Source: Paracoccus sp. C2R09 (GTDB lineage Bacteria; Pseudomonadota; Alphaproteobacteria; Rhodobacterales; Rhodobacteraceae). From it: a DNA stretch of 64,000 nt. The stretch lies in assembly GCF_018860625.1 (NCBI RefSeq), contig NZ_JAHKQB010000023.1, positions 124,001 to 188,000 of the forward strand, given 5' to 3'. This document shows positions 8,199-17,223 of the stretch, in pieces (the first letter of the stretch is position 1; every line of letters begins with the position of its first letter). The notes beneath the pieces are model-generated. The model saw nothing but the letters and a program-made list of their open reading frames with translations. It was not told where the DNA came from and made no database searches. A program made the position numbers and the translations under genes.

Positions 8199-9266
8199 TC
8201 ACCCGCCCGCGTGGGCGCGGTTGTGACGGACCGAGGCCCAGAGCGACAGGCCGATCAGCGCGGCACCGCCAAGCCCGGTGATCACCTCGGGGATATGCAC
8301 CAGCGCCTGCGCATACATGATGAAGGACAGCGCGATGATCGCCCAGAACGCCCCATGTTCGAGATAGCGGTATTCGGCCAGAGTTCCCTTCTCGACCAGC
8401 ATGATGGTCATGGACCGCACATACATCGCCCCGATCCCCAGCCCGATCGCGATGATGAACAGGTTCTGCGACAGGGCGAAGGCCCCGATCACGCCGTCGA
8501 AGCTGAAGGAGGCGTCCAGCACCTCGAGATAGAGGAACGCGCCGACGCCGCCCTGCGCCCCGGCCTTGAGGGTTTCCTGGCTGCGGTCCAGCAGCCCGCC
8601 CAAAACCTCGACCAGAAGGAAGGTCAGAAGACCCCAGATCGCGGAATGCAGGAAGACCTCGCGCTGGATCGGGTCCAGAAGCCGCGAGAAGCCCAGCATC
8701 ACGACCAAGACGAAGGCCACCTCGACCCCGCGAACGGTGGCGTATTCCTGCATGCGGCGTTCCAGCCAGCTGACCCAGTGGACGTCCTTTTCATGGTCGA
8801 AGAAGAAGCTGAGCCCGACCATCATCAGGAAGGTGCCGCCGAAGGCCGCGATGGGCAGATGGGCGTCATGCATGATGCGCGCATATTCGGCGGGCTGCGA
8901 TGCCGCCATCACCAGCGCCTGCCACGGCCCAATGCCTGCCGCGATCACCACGATCAGCAGCGGAAAGACGATCCGCATCCCGAAGACCGCGATCAGGATG
9001 CCCCAGGTCAGGAAGCGCCGCTGCCAGACCGGGGTCATGGTCTTCAGCTTGTTCGCGTTGACGATCGCGTTGTCGAAGGACAGCGATATCTCCAGCACGG
9101 CAAGGACCGCGCAGATGAAGAAGATGCCCGCCATGCCGCCGATCGTGCCGGTCATCTGCCAGCCCAGCACGGCGCCCATGACCAGCCCGATCGCGGTGAC
9201 GATGAATGCCCATCTGAAATATCCGGCCATGGACCGGCCGGGGGCGTCGATTGTTCCCTGTGTCAT
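8199..9266 (-). CDS. DUF475 integral membrane protein (TerC-like)
   Basis: A protein of about 355 residues with nine or so membrane helices and two acidic intramembrane motifs, EISLSFDNAIVNAN and EVLDASFSFDGVIGAF. These paired (E)xSxxFD motifs define the DUF475/TerC-like superfamily, thought to handle metal ions; function in this subfamily is not established. The start is uncertain: ATG 9266 (MTQGTID) is used because it lies closest to the first helix, but ATG 9311 is in frame and neither has a clear ribosome site. It is monocistronic, with no functional partner beside it. Confidence 0.85.
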   Translation of the reverse strand: MTQGTIDAPGRSMAGYFRWAFIVTAIGLVMGAVLGWQMTGTIGGMAGIFFICAVLAVLEISLSFDNAIVNANKLKTMTPVWQRRFLTWGILIAVFGMRIVFPLLIVVIAAGIGPWQALVMAASQPAEYARIMHDAHLPIAAFGGTFLMMVGLSFFFDHEKDVHWVSWLERRMQEYATVRGVEVAFVLVVMLGFSRLLDPIQREVFLHSAIWGLLTFLLVEVLGGLLDRSQETLKAGAQGGVGAFLYLEVLDASFSFDGVIGAFALSQNLFIIAIGLGIGAMYVRSMTIMLVEKGTLAEYRYLEHGAFWAIIALSFIMYAQALVHIPEVITGLGGAALIGLSLWASVRHNRAHAGG

Positions 9267-9426
9267 TTTCGGAATATGTCCGTGCGGCGTGTCTCGTATC
9301 GGTGCCGACATCACGAATGCGCCGCCACATCCGCCAGAGGGGCCCGGTCACCCAAGATCGGTCGCGGGGGACACCGCGACGTGGGGCCACTATGCCCGCG
9401 GTCGCGCCCGCGGACAAGATGTCGCA

Positions 9427-10335
9427 TCAGGTCACGATCCCGCCCCGCTTCAGGCTGTCGATCTCGACCTGGACCTCGGCGGCGAAGGCCTGGGCCGCGA
9501 TGCCGGGCGGGCGGTTACGGGGGGCGAATTCCGCGATCTCCCAGGTGATGGCGGGGATCAGGCGATGGCAGGTGACCTTGGCCGGATCGATCAGCTTCTG
9601 CGCGACCGGATCGACGATGGCCACGCCCACGCCGCGTTCGACCAGGCTGACGATGCCGTGCAGGGTGCGAAGTTCGGCCGCGATGTCGCGATGGACGTCG
9701 ATGGTCTGCATCATGTTGTCGATGCGCTGGCGCAGCGGACTGCCCTGGGCCAGATCGATGAAGCGTTCATGCCGCAATCGCGGCAGCGGGATTTCCTGCT
9801 GGTCGCCCTGTGGATGCCCGACGGGCAGGATGCACCTCGCCTCGCAATTGGCCAGCGCGCGGGACGTGCCGCCGAAGGCCTCGGCATTCAGCGTGATCCC
9901 GAAGGCCAGGTCGCAGCGTCCCTCGCTGATCATGCGCAGCAGCTCGGCCATCCCGACATCGACGATCTGGACGGTCACCTCGGGATGGGTCAGACGGAAT
10001 CGCCCAAGCGCATCAAGAAGGAAGGTGTCGCAGAAGATCGGCTGCGCGGCGATGACCAGATGGCCGATCTGGCCGCTGGCGATGGCCGACGCCTCCTGCT
10101 GCATCGATCGCATCCCCGCAAGGTGACGCGCCACCGTCGGGTGAAATCGGAACGCCTCGGGGGTGGGGGACAGCCGGTTGCGCTTGCGCAGGAACAGCTC
10201 GAACCCAAGGTTTTCCTCCAGCGATATCAGAAGCCTGCTGATCATGGGCTGGCTGGCGCCCAGATGTTCGGCGGCCAGCTTGACCCCGCCAAGCCGCATG
10301 AAGGCATCGAAGGCTTCCAGTTCGCGGATCTTCAT
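9427..10335 (-). CDS. LysR family regulator of TTT module 1
   Basis: A 302-residue LysR regulator: winged helix at 1-60 (LGGVKLAAEHLGASQPMISRLL) and a periplasmic-binding-fold effector domain (about 90-290). The ATG at 10335 gives the standard LysR N-terminus, whereas the frame extends upstream with non-conserved sequence. It is divergent from tctC at 10460, and the intergenic region contains a T-N11-A type palindrome. It likely activates the TctCBA/M20 operon in response to the transported carboxylate. Confidence 0.9.
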   Translation of the reverse strand: MKIRELEAFDAFMRLGGVKLAAEHLGASQPMISRLLISLEENLGFELFLRKRNRLSPTPEAFRFHPTVARHLAGMRSMQQEASAIASGQIGHLVIAAQPIFCDTFLLDALGRFRLTHPEVTVQIVDVGMAELLRMISEGRCDLAFGITLNAEAFGGTSRALANCEARCILPVGHPQGDQQEIPLPRLRHERFIDLAQGSPLRQRIDNMMQTIDVHRDIAAELRTLHGIVSLVERGVGVAIVDPVAQKLIDPAKVTCHRLIPAITWEIAEFAPRNRPPGIAAQAFAAEVQVEIDSLKRGGIVT

Positions 10336-10347
10336 GGCGTTCCCTCG

Positions 10348-10366
10348 GTATGCTGGTTTTGCATAC
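10348..10366. promoter_or_regulatory. LysR-type operator
   Basis: 19-bp palindrome GTATGC-N7-GCATAC containing the T-N11-A core of LysR boxes. It sits 12 bases upstream of the LysR start and about 95 bases before tctC, the usual place for autoregulation plus divergent activation. Binding is inferred. Confidence 0.6.
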
Positions 10367-10459
10367 TGATGCCACGTTCTTGCCTTGCTTGGAATACTGT
10401 GAATGGTGGCCCCGTCCAACAAGATCGAAAACGGATCAACACGAAGGCGAGGTCACCCC

Positions 10460-11431
10460 ATGAAGAAACTGCTCGGAACCGTCACGCTGGCCGCACTGGC
10501 CGCAGCCAGCCCCGCATTCGCCGAAGGCTATCCCGATCAGGCGGTCACGCTGGTCGTGCCCTACGGTCCGGGCGGCGCATCGGATCTGGCGGGCCGCGCC
10601 CTGGCCGAGGTCGCGCCCGAATATCTGGGTGAGCCCGTCACGGTGATGAACCGTCCGGGCGCGGGCGGCATGAACGGCGCGCGTTCGGTGACCGAGGCAG
10701 ATGCCGACGGCTATACCCTGCTGCTGGCCCGTGTGGGCATGGCGCTGTCGCCCGCAGTCACGCCGGGCAACGCGGTGCCGCATGACGCCTATACCTTCCT
10801 GGGCGCGCTGGAGGCGACGCCGATGATCCTGGCGGTGCGCGCGGACGCGCCCTATGACAGCGCCGAGGATCTGATCGCCGCTATCCGCGACAGCCAGGGC
10901 GCGATGACCTATGCGGCATCGGGTGCGACGGCCATCGACGGCTTCACCACGCAGGCGCTTCTGTCCGACAGCGATCTCGATCCGCTGACGGCCGCCACGC
11001 TGGTGCCCTACAAGGGCGGCGGCGCGCTGGCGACCGCGCTTCTGGGCGGGCATGTCGATTTCGTGGCGATGGCGGCCGGGTCGCTGATGCCCCATATCGC
11101 CAGCGGCGACCTGAAGGCCCTGATGGTCTTCGCGCCGCAGCGGATGGAGGCCCTGCCCGACGTCGCCACCGCCGCGGAACTGGGCTTCGAGAAGGCGGGT
11201 CAGATCGCGGGCTGGAGCGCGCTTTACGGTCCCAAGGACCTGCCGGCCGAGGTGGTCGAGAAATGGGACGGCGTTCTGGGGCAGGTCGCCCAGAACGACC
11301 AATGGCTGGAACTTGCCAGCCGCCGCGGGTCGATCTCGACCATCGGCAGCGTGGACATGGCCGAATATGCGCAGTCGCAATACGACCTGTTCCACGGCAT
11401 GGCCGTCGATTTCGGCTATCTTCCCCAGTAA
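10460..11431 (+). CDS. tctC: TTT transporter substrate-binding protein (TctC)
   Basis: A 323-residue periplasmic protein of the Bug/TctC family. A signal peptide (MKKLLGTVTLAALAAASPAFA) precedes YPDQAVTLVVPYGPGGASD, the carboxylate-binding loop of the family, and NRPGAGGMNGA. It captures an organic anion for the TctA/TctB membrane pair that follows. ATG 10460 is chosen because it begins the signal peptide. It is first in an operon tctC-tctB-tctA-M20 hydrolase under the divergent LysR regulator. The ligand cannot be assigned; co-transcription with an M20 hydrolase hints at an N-acyl amino acid or similar amide-bearing carboxylate. Confidence 0.9.
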   Translation: MKKLLGTVTLAALAAASPAFAEGYPDQAVTLVVPYGPGGASDLAGRALAEVAPEYLGEPVTVMNRPGAGGMNGARSVTEADADGYTLLLARVGMALSPAVTPGNAVPHDAYTFLGALEATPMILAVRADAPYDSAEDLIAAIRDSQGAMTYAASGATAIDGFTTQALLSDSDLDPLTAATLVPYKGGGALATALLGGHVDFVAMAAGSLMPHIASGDLKALMVFAPQRMEALPDVATAAELGFEKAGQIAGWSALYGPKDLPAEVVEKWDGVLGQVAQNDQWLELASRRGSISTIGSVDMAEYAQSQYDLFHGMAVDFGYLPQ

Positions 11432-11485
11432 CGGCAGGCGCGCGGCCACCCATGGCCGCGCCCCACCGCACCCCCGAGGCACCCC

Positions 11486-11974
11486 ATGACCAAGCCCGTC
11501 CTGCGGGGGCTGGTGATTACCGCCTTCTTTGCGGTCGTCGCAGCCCTGCTGATCCCCGTCTTTGTTCCGCGCCCGGCCTTCATTCCGGGCTTCGCGCCGC
11601 CCCCCGACATGTGGCCCCGCACCGTGGCGATCGCGGGCACCGCGCTTGGCGTTCTGGCGCTGATCGCCGCACGCCTGCGCCCCGAGCCGCCCGAACCCGT
11701 CGAACATGACGGCAGCAGCCCCACGCGCATGACCCTGCGCTTTGCGGGCGTCGTCGCGGCATTCGCGGCCTTCCTGGCCCTCGTCCCGGTTCTGGGTTTC
11801 CTGGTGGCGGGCATGGCCCTGACCGCGGTCATGGTCCTGATGACCGGCGAACGCGACCGCCGGTTCTGGATCGTGGCGCTGTCCATCGGGGGGCCGGTGC
11901 TGCTGCTGGTGTTCTTCCACTCGGCGCTCGGCACGCAATTCCCGCGCGGCATCTTCAAGCCCTTCGGCTTCTGA
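11486..11974 (+). CDS. tctB: TTT transporter small membrane subunit (TctB)
   Basis: A 162-residue protein with four predicted membrane helices (about 8-28, 45-62, 82-112, 128-150), the size and layout of TctB. It lies 54 bases after tctC and 12 bases before tctA. TctB is the poorly conserved small subunit of tripartite tricarboxylate transporters, so the call relies on position and topology more than on motifs. Confidence 0.85.
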   Translation: MTKPVLRGLVITAFFAVVAALLIPVFVPRPAFIPGFAPPPDMWPRTVAIAGTALGVLALIAARLRPEPPEPVEHDGSSPTRMTLRFAGVVAAFAAFLALVPVLGFLVAGMALTAVMVLMTGERDRRFWIVALSIGGPVLLLVFFHSALGTQFPRGIFKPFGF

Positions 11975-11986
11975 CAAAGGTATCCC

Positions 11987-13477
11987 ATGCTGAACGACAT
12001 CCTGACGGCGATCCAGGCCGTCGCCACCATCCAGAACCTGCTGATCATGGCGGCGGGCATCTGGGGCGGCGTCATCGTGGGGGCCATTCCGGGCATGACC
12101 GGAACCATGGCCGTGACGCTGGCCCTGCCCTTCACCTTCTACATGGACCCGGTGCCGTCGATCCTGCTGCTCGTCGCGCTCTACAAGGGGTCCACCTATG
12201 GCGGGTCGGTCTCGGCCATCCTGATCAAGACGCCCGGCACTGCATCGGCCGCCTGCACGGCGCTGGACGGATACCCGCTGGCGCGTCAGGGCAAGGCCGG
12301 CAAGGCGCTGAACATGGCGCTCTATTCCTCGGTCATCGGGGATTTCATCTCGAACCTGTCGCTGATCTTCTTCGCGGCGCCGCTGGCCATGCTGGCGCTG
12401 AAGATCGGCCCCCCCGAATTCTTCATGCTGATGCTGTTCGCGCTGACCACGGTGGCGGGGGTTTCGGGCAATTCGCTGCTGCTGGGCCTCGTCTCGGCCG
12501 CGCTCGGCCTGCTGCTGGCCACGGTGGGCGAGGACATGTACGGATCCTTCCGCTTCGCCTTCACGCCGGACATGCAGGCGGGGCTGGCCATCGCGCCCGT
12601 GCTGATCGGCCTTTTCGCGCTGCCCGAACTGATCAAGCTGATCGTGCTGCGGGCCGACAACCGCGAGGAAGCCGCGGCGCTTGGCGCGCAGCATGTCACC
12701 CGGGCCGAGTTCATGGGCTCGCTCCGTTCGATCCTGAAGGGGTCGGCCATCGGTTCGGTGCTGGGTGCCATTCCGGGCATCGGCCCGTCGGCCGCGGCCT
12801 TCTTCTCCTATGGCGAGGCGCAGCGCAGCAGCCGCAACGGCGCGAATTTCGGCAAGGGCGAGCTGGAAGGCATCGCCGCATCGGAATCCGCCAATAACGG
12901 CGCCTGCGGGGCGACGATGATCCCGCTTCTGGCGCTTGGCGTGCCGGGCGACGTGATCACCGGGGTGATGCTGGGCGCGTTCATGATCCAGGGGCTGACG
13001 CCCGGGCCCATGCTGTTCCAGACGAACCTGCACGAGATCTACATGCTGCTGATCGGGATGCTGGTATCGTCGGTCCTGCTGTTCTTCGCGGGCAAGGCCA
13101 CGATGCGCATGTTCTCGCATGTGTCGCATATCCCGCAGACCCTGCTGACGCCGCTGGTGCTGCTTCTGTGCATCTTCGGGATCTATTCGATCTCGTCCAG
13201 CATGTTCGACGTGGCGGTGCTGCTGGTGATGGGTATCGTGGGCTTCGGCATGTTCCTTCTGAACATCCCCACCGCACCCTTCCTGATCGCCTTCATCCTG
13301 GGCCCGACGCTGGAGGAGAACATGCGCCGTGCCATCGCCATATCGCGCGGGGACCCGATGGTCCTGATCTCGACCCCGATCACCTGGGGCTTCGCCGCCC
13401 TGATCGTCTTCGTGATCGCCGTGACGATCCGCCGTGAAATCCGCAAGAACAACGACAGAAAGGCCCTCGCGTCATGA
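11987..13477 (+). CDS. tctA: TTT transporter large membrane subunit (TctA)
   Basis: A 496-residue polytopic protein with about twelve membrane segments. It carries family hallmarks GAIPGMTGTMAVTLALPF near the N-terminus and GAIPGIGPSAAAFFSYGEA in the middle, two related glycine-rich PG(M/I) loops from the internal repeat, plus SANNGA and PGDVITGVMLGAF. It forms the ion-coupled channel of the importer. Its stop overlaps the next gene's start by 4 bases (ATGA), so the hydrolase is made from the same transcript. Confidence 0.93.
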   Translation: MLNDILTAIQAVATIQNLLIMAAGIWGGVIVGAIPGMTGTMAVTLALPFTFYMDPVPSILLLVALYKGSTYGGSVSAILIKTPGTASAACTALDGYPLARQGKAGKALNMALYSSVIGDFISNLSLIFFAAPLAMLALKIGPPEFFMLMLFALTTVAGVSGNSLLLGLVSAALGLLLATVGEDMYGSFRFAFTPDMQAGLAIAPVLIGLFALPELIKLIVLRADNREEAAALGAQHVTRAEFMGSLRSILKGSAIGSVLGAIPGIGPSAAAFFSYGEAQRSSRNGANFGKGELEGIAASESANNGACGATMIPLLALGVPGDVITGVMLGAFMIQGLTPGPMLFQTNLHEIYMLLIGMLVSSVLLFFAGKATMRMFSHVSHIPQTLLTPLVLLLCIFGIYSISSSMFDVAVLLVMGIVGFGMFLLNIPTAPFLIAFILGPTLEENMRRAIAISRGDPMVLISTPITWGFAALIVFVIAVTIRREIRKNNDRKALAS

Positions 13478-14664
13478 GCGCCACATCCGACCACCGATCC
13501 GAGGATCTGGACCTGACGATCCGCCACCTGGCCGATCTGATCGGCTTCGACACGGTGTCCCGCAACGGCAATCGTGCCCTGATCGACCACATGGCGGCCC
13601 ATCTTGGCGGCCTGGGCGCACGGATCGTGATCCTCCCCGACGACAGCGGATCCAAGGCCAACCTGATCGCCAGCTTCGGCCCCGAGGATGCGCCCGGCAT
13701 CGTCTGGTCGGGCCATACCGACGTGGTTCCCGCGAACGAGCCCGAATGGAAGGGCGATCCCTTTTCGGCCCGCGTGGCCGACGGGCGGCTCTATGGCCGC
13801 GGCGCCTGCGACATGAAGGGCTTTGCGGCCTGCGCCATGACCGTGGCCCCGCGTCTGGCCCGCGCCGCGCTGACCCGTCCGGTCCATCTGTGCTTCAGCC
13901 ATGACGAAGAGGTCGGCTGCCTCGGCGCCCCCGCCATCGCGCGGCACCTGGCGGCCCTGCCCTGCCCGCCCGAACTGGCGATCATCGGCGAACCGTCGAT
14001 GATGCGGCTGATCACGGGGCAGAAGGGCAAGATCGCGATGCGCGCCCGCGTCACGGGAACCTCGGGGCATTCGTCCTTCGCCCCCCAGCATGTGAACGCC
14101 ATCGAACATGCCGCGCTCGCGATCGACCTGATCGCCGAACACGCCCGTGGATACGCCGCGAACGGCCCCTTCGATCCCGATTTCACCGTGCCCCATGCCA
14201 CGATGCTGGTCACCATGATCGAGGGCGGCGTCGCCACCAACATCACGCCGGAGGCCTGCAGCTTCACCTTCGAGCTGCGTTCGATCAGCGGAATGGACGC
14301 GGAAGGCGACATGGCCGCGCTGCTGACCCGGATCACCGACGAGGTGGGCGGCCCGATGGCCGCCAGGGCCGAGGGCGCCGGCATCGCCTTCGAACGCATC
14401 TTCGCCTATCCGCCGATGGGCGAGGCACGCGGCACGCAGGGCTTCGGGCGCTATGCCGATCTGTTCCCGGACTGGGGCGGCAAGGTGTCCTTCGGGTCCG
14501 AAGGCGGGGTCTTCGAGACGCTCGGCGGGATCCCGTCGGTGATCGTCGGCCCCGGCTCGATCGAGCAGGCGCACAAGCCGAACGAATACGTGGCGCTTGA
14601 TCAATTGCAGGAATGCGTCGACTTTCTCGACACGATCATCGACAGGCTGGCCGCGCCCGCCTGA
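13474..14664 (+). CDS. argE: M20 metallohydrolase, acetylornithine deacetylase-like
   Basis: A 396-residue M20 family amidohydrolase of ArgE length. The di-zinc site is visible: His81 in SGHTD, Asp113 in GRGACDMKG, the Glu145-Glu146 pair in SHDEEVG, GEPS near 172 and His367 near the C-terminus. A dimerisation/lid domain occupies about 185-295. ArgE removes the acetyl group from N-acetylornithine, but here the gene is translationally coupled to tctA in a transport operon rather than in an arginine locus. A catabolic role on an imported N-acyl amino acid is therefore at least as likely, and the symbol reflects family rather than proven substrate. Confidence 0.82.
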   Translation: MSATSDHRSEDLDLTIRHLADLIGFDTVSRNGNRALIDHMAAHLGGLGARIVILPDDSGSKANLIASFGPEDAPGIVWSGHTDVVPANEPEWKGDPFSARVADGRLYGRGACDMKGFAACAMTVAPRLARAALTRPVHLCFSHDEEVGCLGAPAIARHLAALPCPPELAIIGEPSMMRLITGQKGKIAMRARVTGTSGHSSFAPQHVNAIEHAALAIDLIAEHARGYAANGPFDPDFTVPHATMLVTMIEGGVATNITPEACSFTFELRSISGMDAEGDMAALLTRITDEVGGPMAARAEGAGIAFERIFAYPPMGEARGTQGFGRYADLFPDWGGKVSFGSEGGVFETLGGIPSVIVGPGSIEQAHKPNEYVALDQLQECVDFLDTIIDRLAAPA

Positions 14665-14690
14665 GCGGTTCCGTGATCCCACTCACGGAT

Positions 14691-14718
14691 GGGCCGGCGC
14701 CATCGCGGCGCCGGTCCC
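14691..14718. terminator. Bidirectional hairpin between convergent genes
   Basis: Stem GGGCCGGCGCC (14691-14701), loop ATCGC, and GGCGCCGGTCCC (14707-14718), between the stops of the M20 gene (+) and the YaiI gene (-). It is a strong GC hairpin with only a short T tract on the plus side. Confidence 0.6.
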
Positions 14719-14719
14719 T

Positions 14720-15169
14720 TCATTTCCGTGCGACCGCCCGCAGGCAGCGCTCCAGCGCCTCGAGAAATCGCGACCGGTCCGCCTTGGAAAAGCTGCGCCC
14801 GCGCCCCTGCATGAACGGATCGGCCGAACGCAGATCGGTCATCAGGTCGCGCATCGCCAGCACGCTGCCGATATTGTTGGGGCCCAATTCCTCGCCATCG
14901 TGGCGCAGGACCCGCGCGCCCGCCTCGACGCAGCGGGCGGCCAGGGGGATGTCGGCGGTGATCACCACGTCGCCCGGTCCGGCCTGTTCGGCGATCCACT
15001 TGTCGGCCTCGTCCGGGCCGTCGGGCACCACCACCATCCGCATCAGCGGGTTCGGCGACGGCCTGATCCCGCCATTCGACACGATGACCATGTCCACCCG
15101 GTGGCGCGTGCCGACACGCTCGACCTCGGATTTGACGGGACAGGCGTCGGCATCGACATAGATGGTCAT
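14720..15169 (-). CDS. YaiI/YqxD family protein (DUF188)
   Basis: A 149-residue protein of the UPF0178 family. It opens with [11 protein letters not shown] and contains [15 protein letters not shown] and [10 protein letters not shown], a set of conserved acidic residues resembling PIN-like nuclease folds. It is conserved across bacteria but its role is not established. ATG 15169 gives the canonical N-terminus; the frame continues upstream without conservation. It lies between the two TTT modules without an obvious functional link to either; its start is 20 bases from the end of tctA-2. Confidence 0.9.
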   Translation of the reverse strand: MTIYVDADACPVKSEVERVGTRHRVDMVIVSNGGIRPSPNPLMRMVVVPDGPDEADKWIAEQAGPGDVVITADIPLAARCVEAGARVLRHDGEELGPNNIGSVLAMRDLMTDLRSADPFMQGRGRSFSKADRSRFLEALERCLRAVARK

Positions 15170-15188
15170 GGGCAGCGCTTCCTTGGGG

Positions 15189-16718
15189 TTACTGATCCGC
15201 CTTCTGCAACGCGGGACGCTTCGGGGCAAGCATCCGCCTGACCGCCCCGAAGATCGCCAGCCCCCAGATCAGCAGCACCGCCGCCCCGAGGATCGCGGCG
15301 ATGGGCCGGTCGAAGAAGGCACCCAGATCGCCGCCCGACTTGATCATCGAGGTCATGAACATCCTTTCGAACATGCCGCCCAGCACCAGCCCCAGGATGA
15401 TGGGCGCGACGGGAAAGCCGTTCTCCTCCAGCACCCAACCAAGCACCCCGAGCGCCAGCATCACCACGATCCCGAAGACCGAGTTGGTCATCGCGAACGC
15501 GCCCACGATGCAGAAGCTGAGCACGATCGGCAGCAGCACGCGCGGGGGCACGCGCAGGACCTGACGTGCCGCCTTGACCGCCACCCATCCAAGCGGGACC
15601 ATCATCAGCGTCGTCAGGATGAAGATCATGAACACGGCATAGATCAGCTGCGGGTTCTGGATGAACACGGTCGGGCCGGGGTTCATCCCCTTCATGTACA
15701 GGACGCCGATGACGATGGCCGTGACGCTGTCGCCCGGAATGCCGAAGACCAGCGCCGGGATCCACGCCCCGCCCACCGCCGAATTGTTGGCGGCCGAGGC
15801 ATCGACCAACCCCTCGACATGGCCGGTTCCATAGGCCTCCGGGGTCTTCGAGAAGCGCTTCGAGACGGCATAGGACATCCAGGCCGCGATATCGGCCCCC
15901 GCCCCCGGCAGCGCCCCGATGACCGCGCCCAGCAGCGACCCGCGCACGATATTGCCGGGATGGCGGCGGATCACGCCGCCGACGCCCCGGAACAGCGCGC
16001 CATCGCTCTTGGGCATCGCGGGCGGCGGGGTTCCATAGTTCAGGCGGACGACGCCGCGCATCACCTCGGCCAGCGCGAACAAACCGATCATCGCGGGGAT
16101 GAATTCGACCCCCGCCATCAAGTCCACCTGCCCGAAGGTAAAGCGCGGAACGCCGGTCGTGGGATCCAGCCCCACCGTGGCCATCGCAAGACCGATCAGC
16201 AGCGCGATCCCCGCCTTGAGCGGATCGGCCGACGCGATGAAGATCGCGCAGGACAGGCCCAGGGCCGCCAGCCAGAAATATTCGTAGGAGGTGAAGCGCA
16301 GGGCGAACTCCGCCAGCATGGGCGCCGCGGCGATCAGCACGAAGACGCCGAACAGCCCGCCGATGCAGCTGACCAGCAGGTTCGTCCCAAGTGCGAGGTT
16401 CAGCTGGCCCTTCATCGCCAGCCGGTAGCTGTCCTCGACATAGGCCGCCGATGCGGGCGTGCCCGGGATGCGCAGCAGCGCCCCCGGAATGTCGCCCGCG
16501 AAGATCGCCATCCCGCTGGCCGCGACGATGGCCGCAAGGGCGGGGATCGGGTCCATGAAGAAGGTCATCGGCACCAGAAGCGCCGTGGCCATCGTCGCCG
16601 TCAGCCCGGGCATGGCCCCCACGAACATCCCGAACGCACCCGCAAGGAAGGCGGTGATCAGGACGCGCGGGTCGGCGACCAGCATCAGCGCCTGCAGAAG
16701 AACATCGGTCACGGGCAT
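15189..16718 (-). CDS. tctA: TTT transporter large membrane subunit (TctA), second system
   Basis: A 509-residue TctA with the paired loops [20 protein letters not shown] (N-terminal repeat) and [21 protein letters not shown] (central repeat), [11 protein letters not shown] and [17 protein letters not shown]. It is the second such protein in the window and clearly diverged from the first, so this is not a recent duplication. The start at 16718 lies one base past the tctB stop codon, which argues for coupled translation. Transcription runs tctC-tctB-tctA on the minus strand, toward the YaiI gene. Confidence 0.93.
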   Translation of the reverse strand: MPVTDVLLQALMLVADPRVLITAFLAGAFGMFVGAMPGLTATMATALLVPMTFFMDPIPALAAIVAASGMAIFAGDIPGALLRIPGTPASAAYVEDSYRLAMKGQLNLALGTNLLVSCIGGLFGVFVLIAAAPMLAEFALRFTSYEYFWLAALGLSCAIFIASADPLKAGIALLIGLAMATVGLDPTTGVPRFTFGQVDLMAGVEFIPAMIGLFALAEVMRGVVRLNYGTPPPAMPKSDGALFRGVGGVIRRHPGNIVRGSLLGAVIGALPGAGADIAAWMSYAVSKRFSKTPEAYGTGHVEGLVDASAANNSAVGGAWIPALVFGIPGDSVTAIVIGVLYMKGMNPGPTVFIQNPQLIYAVFMIFILTTLMMVPLGWVAVKAARQVLRVPPRVLLPIVLSFCIVGAFAMTNSVFGIVVMLALGVLGWVLEENGFPVAPIILGLVLGGMFERMFMTSMIKSGGDLGAFFDRPIAAILGAAVLLIWGLAIFGAVRRMLAPKRPALQKADQ

Positions 16719-16719
16719 C

Positions 16720-17196
16720 TCAGATGATCCCTTCCAGCAGGCCGCGCGGCAGCGGCACGCGCAGCAGCACCGCGAACAGCCACCAGCAAAGCGCCGTCGC
16801 CCCGATCGCCAGCAGCGTCGCCTGCCAGACCGGCAGGCGCAGCACCAGGAACAGGACCAGAAGGCCCAGGACCGATACCAGCGGATATCCAAGCTGCGGC
16901 CCCAGCAGGATCTGCGCCGCCACGTTGCCCAGCACGGCGGCCATCGCGGCGATCCCCTGGACGCGGCGCAGTTCGGGCGCGAAGATCACGAAGGGGCCGC
17001 CCGCATGTCTGCGCGCCATGATATCGCGCAGGACCAGCAGCGCGCCACCGATCACGAAGCCTAGGGCCAGAAGGCGCGGCAGCATCGCCGCGCCATAGGC
17101 CGTGCCCGCGAAGCTGGGGAATTGCGCGGACTGCCACAGCATGAACAGACCCAGCAGGATCAGTGCGGCACCCGACAATGCGTCGGTCAGTTTCAT
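16720..17196 (-). CDS. tctB: TTT transporter small membrane subunit (TctB), second system
   Basis: A 158-residue protein with four membrane helices (about 6-25, 38-58, 78-98 and a long hydrophobic pair at 112-150), consistent with TctB. It lies between tctC (27 bases upstream) and tctA (1 base downstream). As in module 1, assignment depends on topology and operon position. Confidence 0.85.
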   Translation of the reverse strand: MKLTDALSGAALILLGLFMLWQSAQFPSFAGTAYGAAMLPRLLALGFVIGGALLVLRDIMARRHAGGPFVIFAPELRRVQGIAAMAAVLGNVAAQILLGPQLGYPLVSVLGLLVLFLVLRLPVWQATLLAIGATALCWWLFAVLLRVPLPRGLLEGII

Positions 17197-17223
17197 GGCG
17201 CTCTCCCCCTTTTTCGGGAAGTC

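Noticed and set aside
10436..13129. An 897-codon open frame antisense to tctCBA
   Set aside because: Low-complexity His/Arg/Gln-rich translation with no domain; the TctC/B/A reading is clear.
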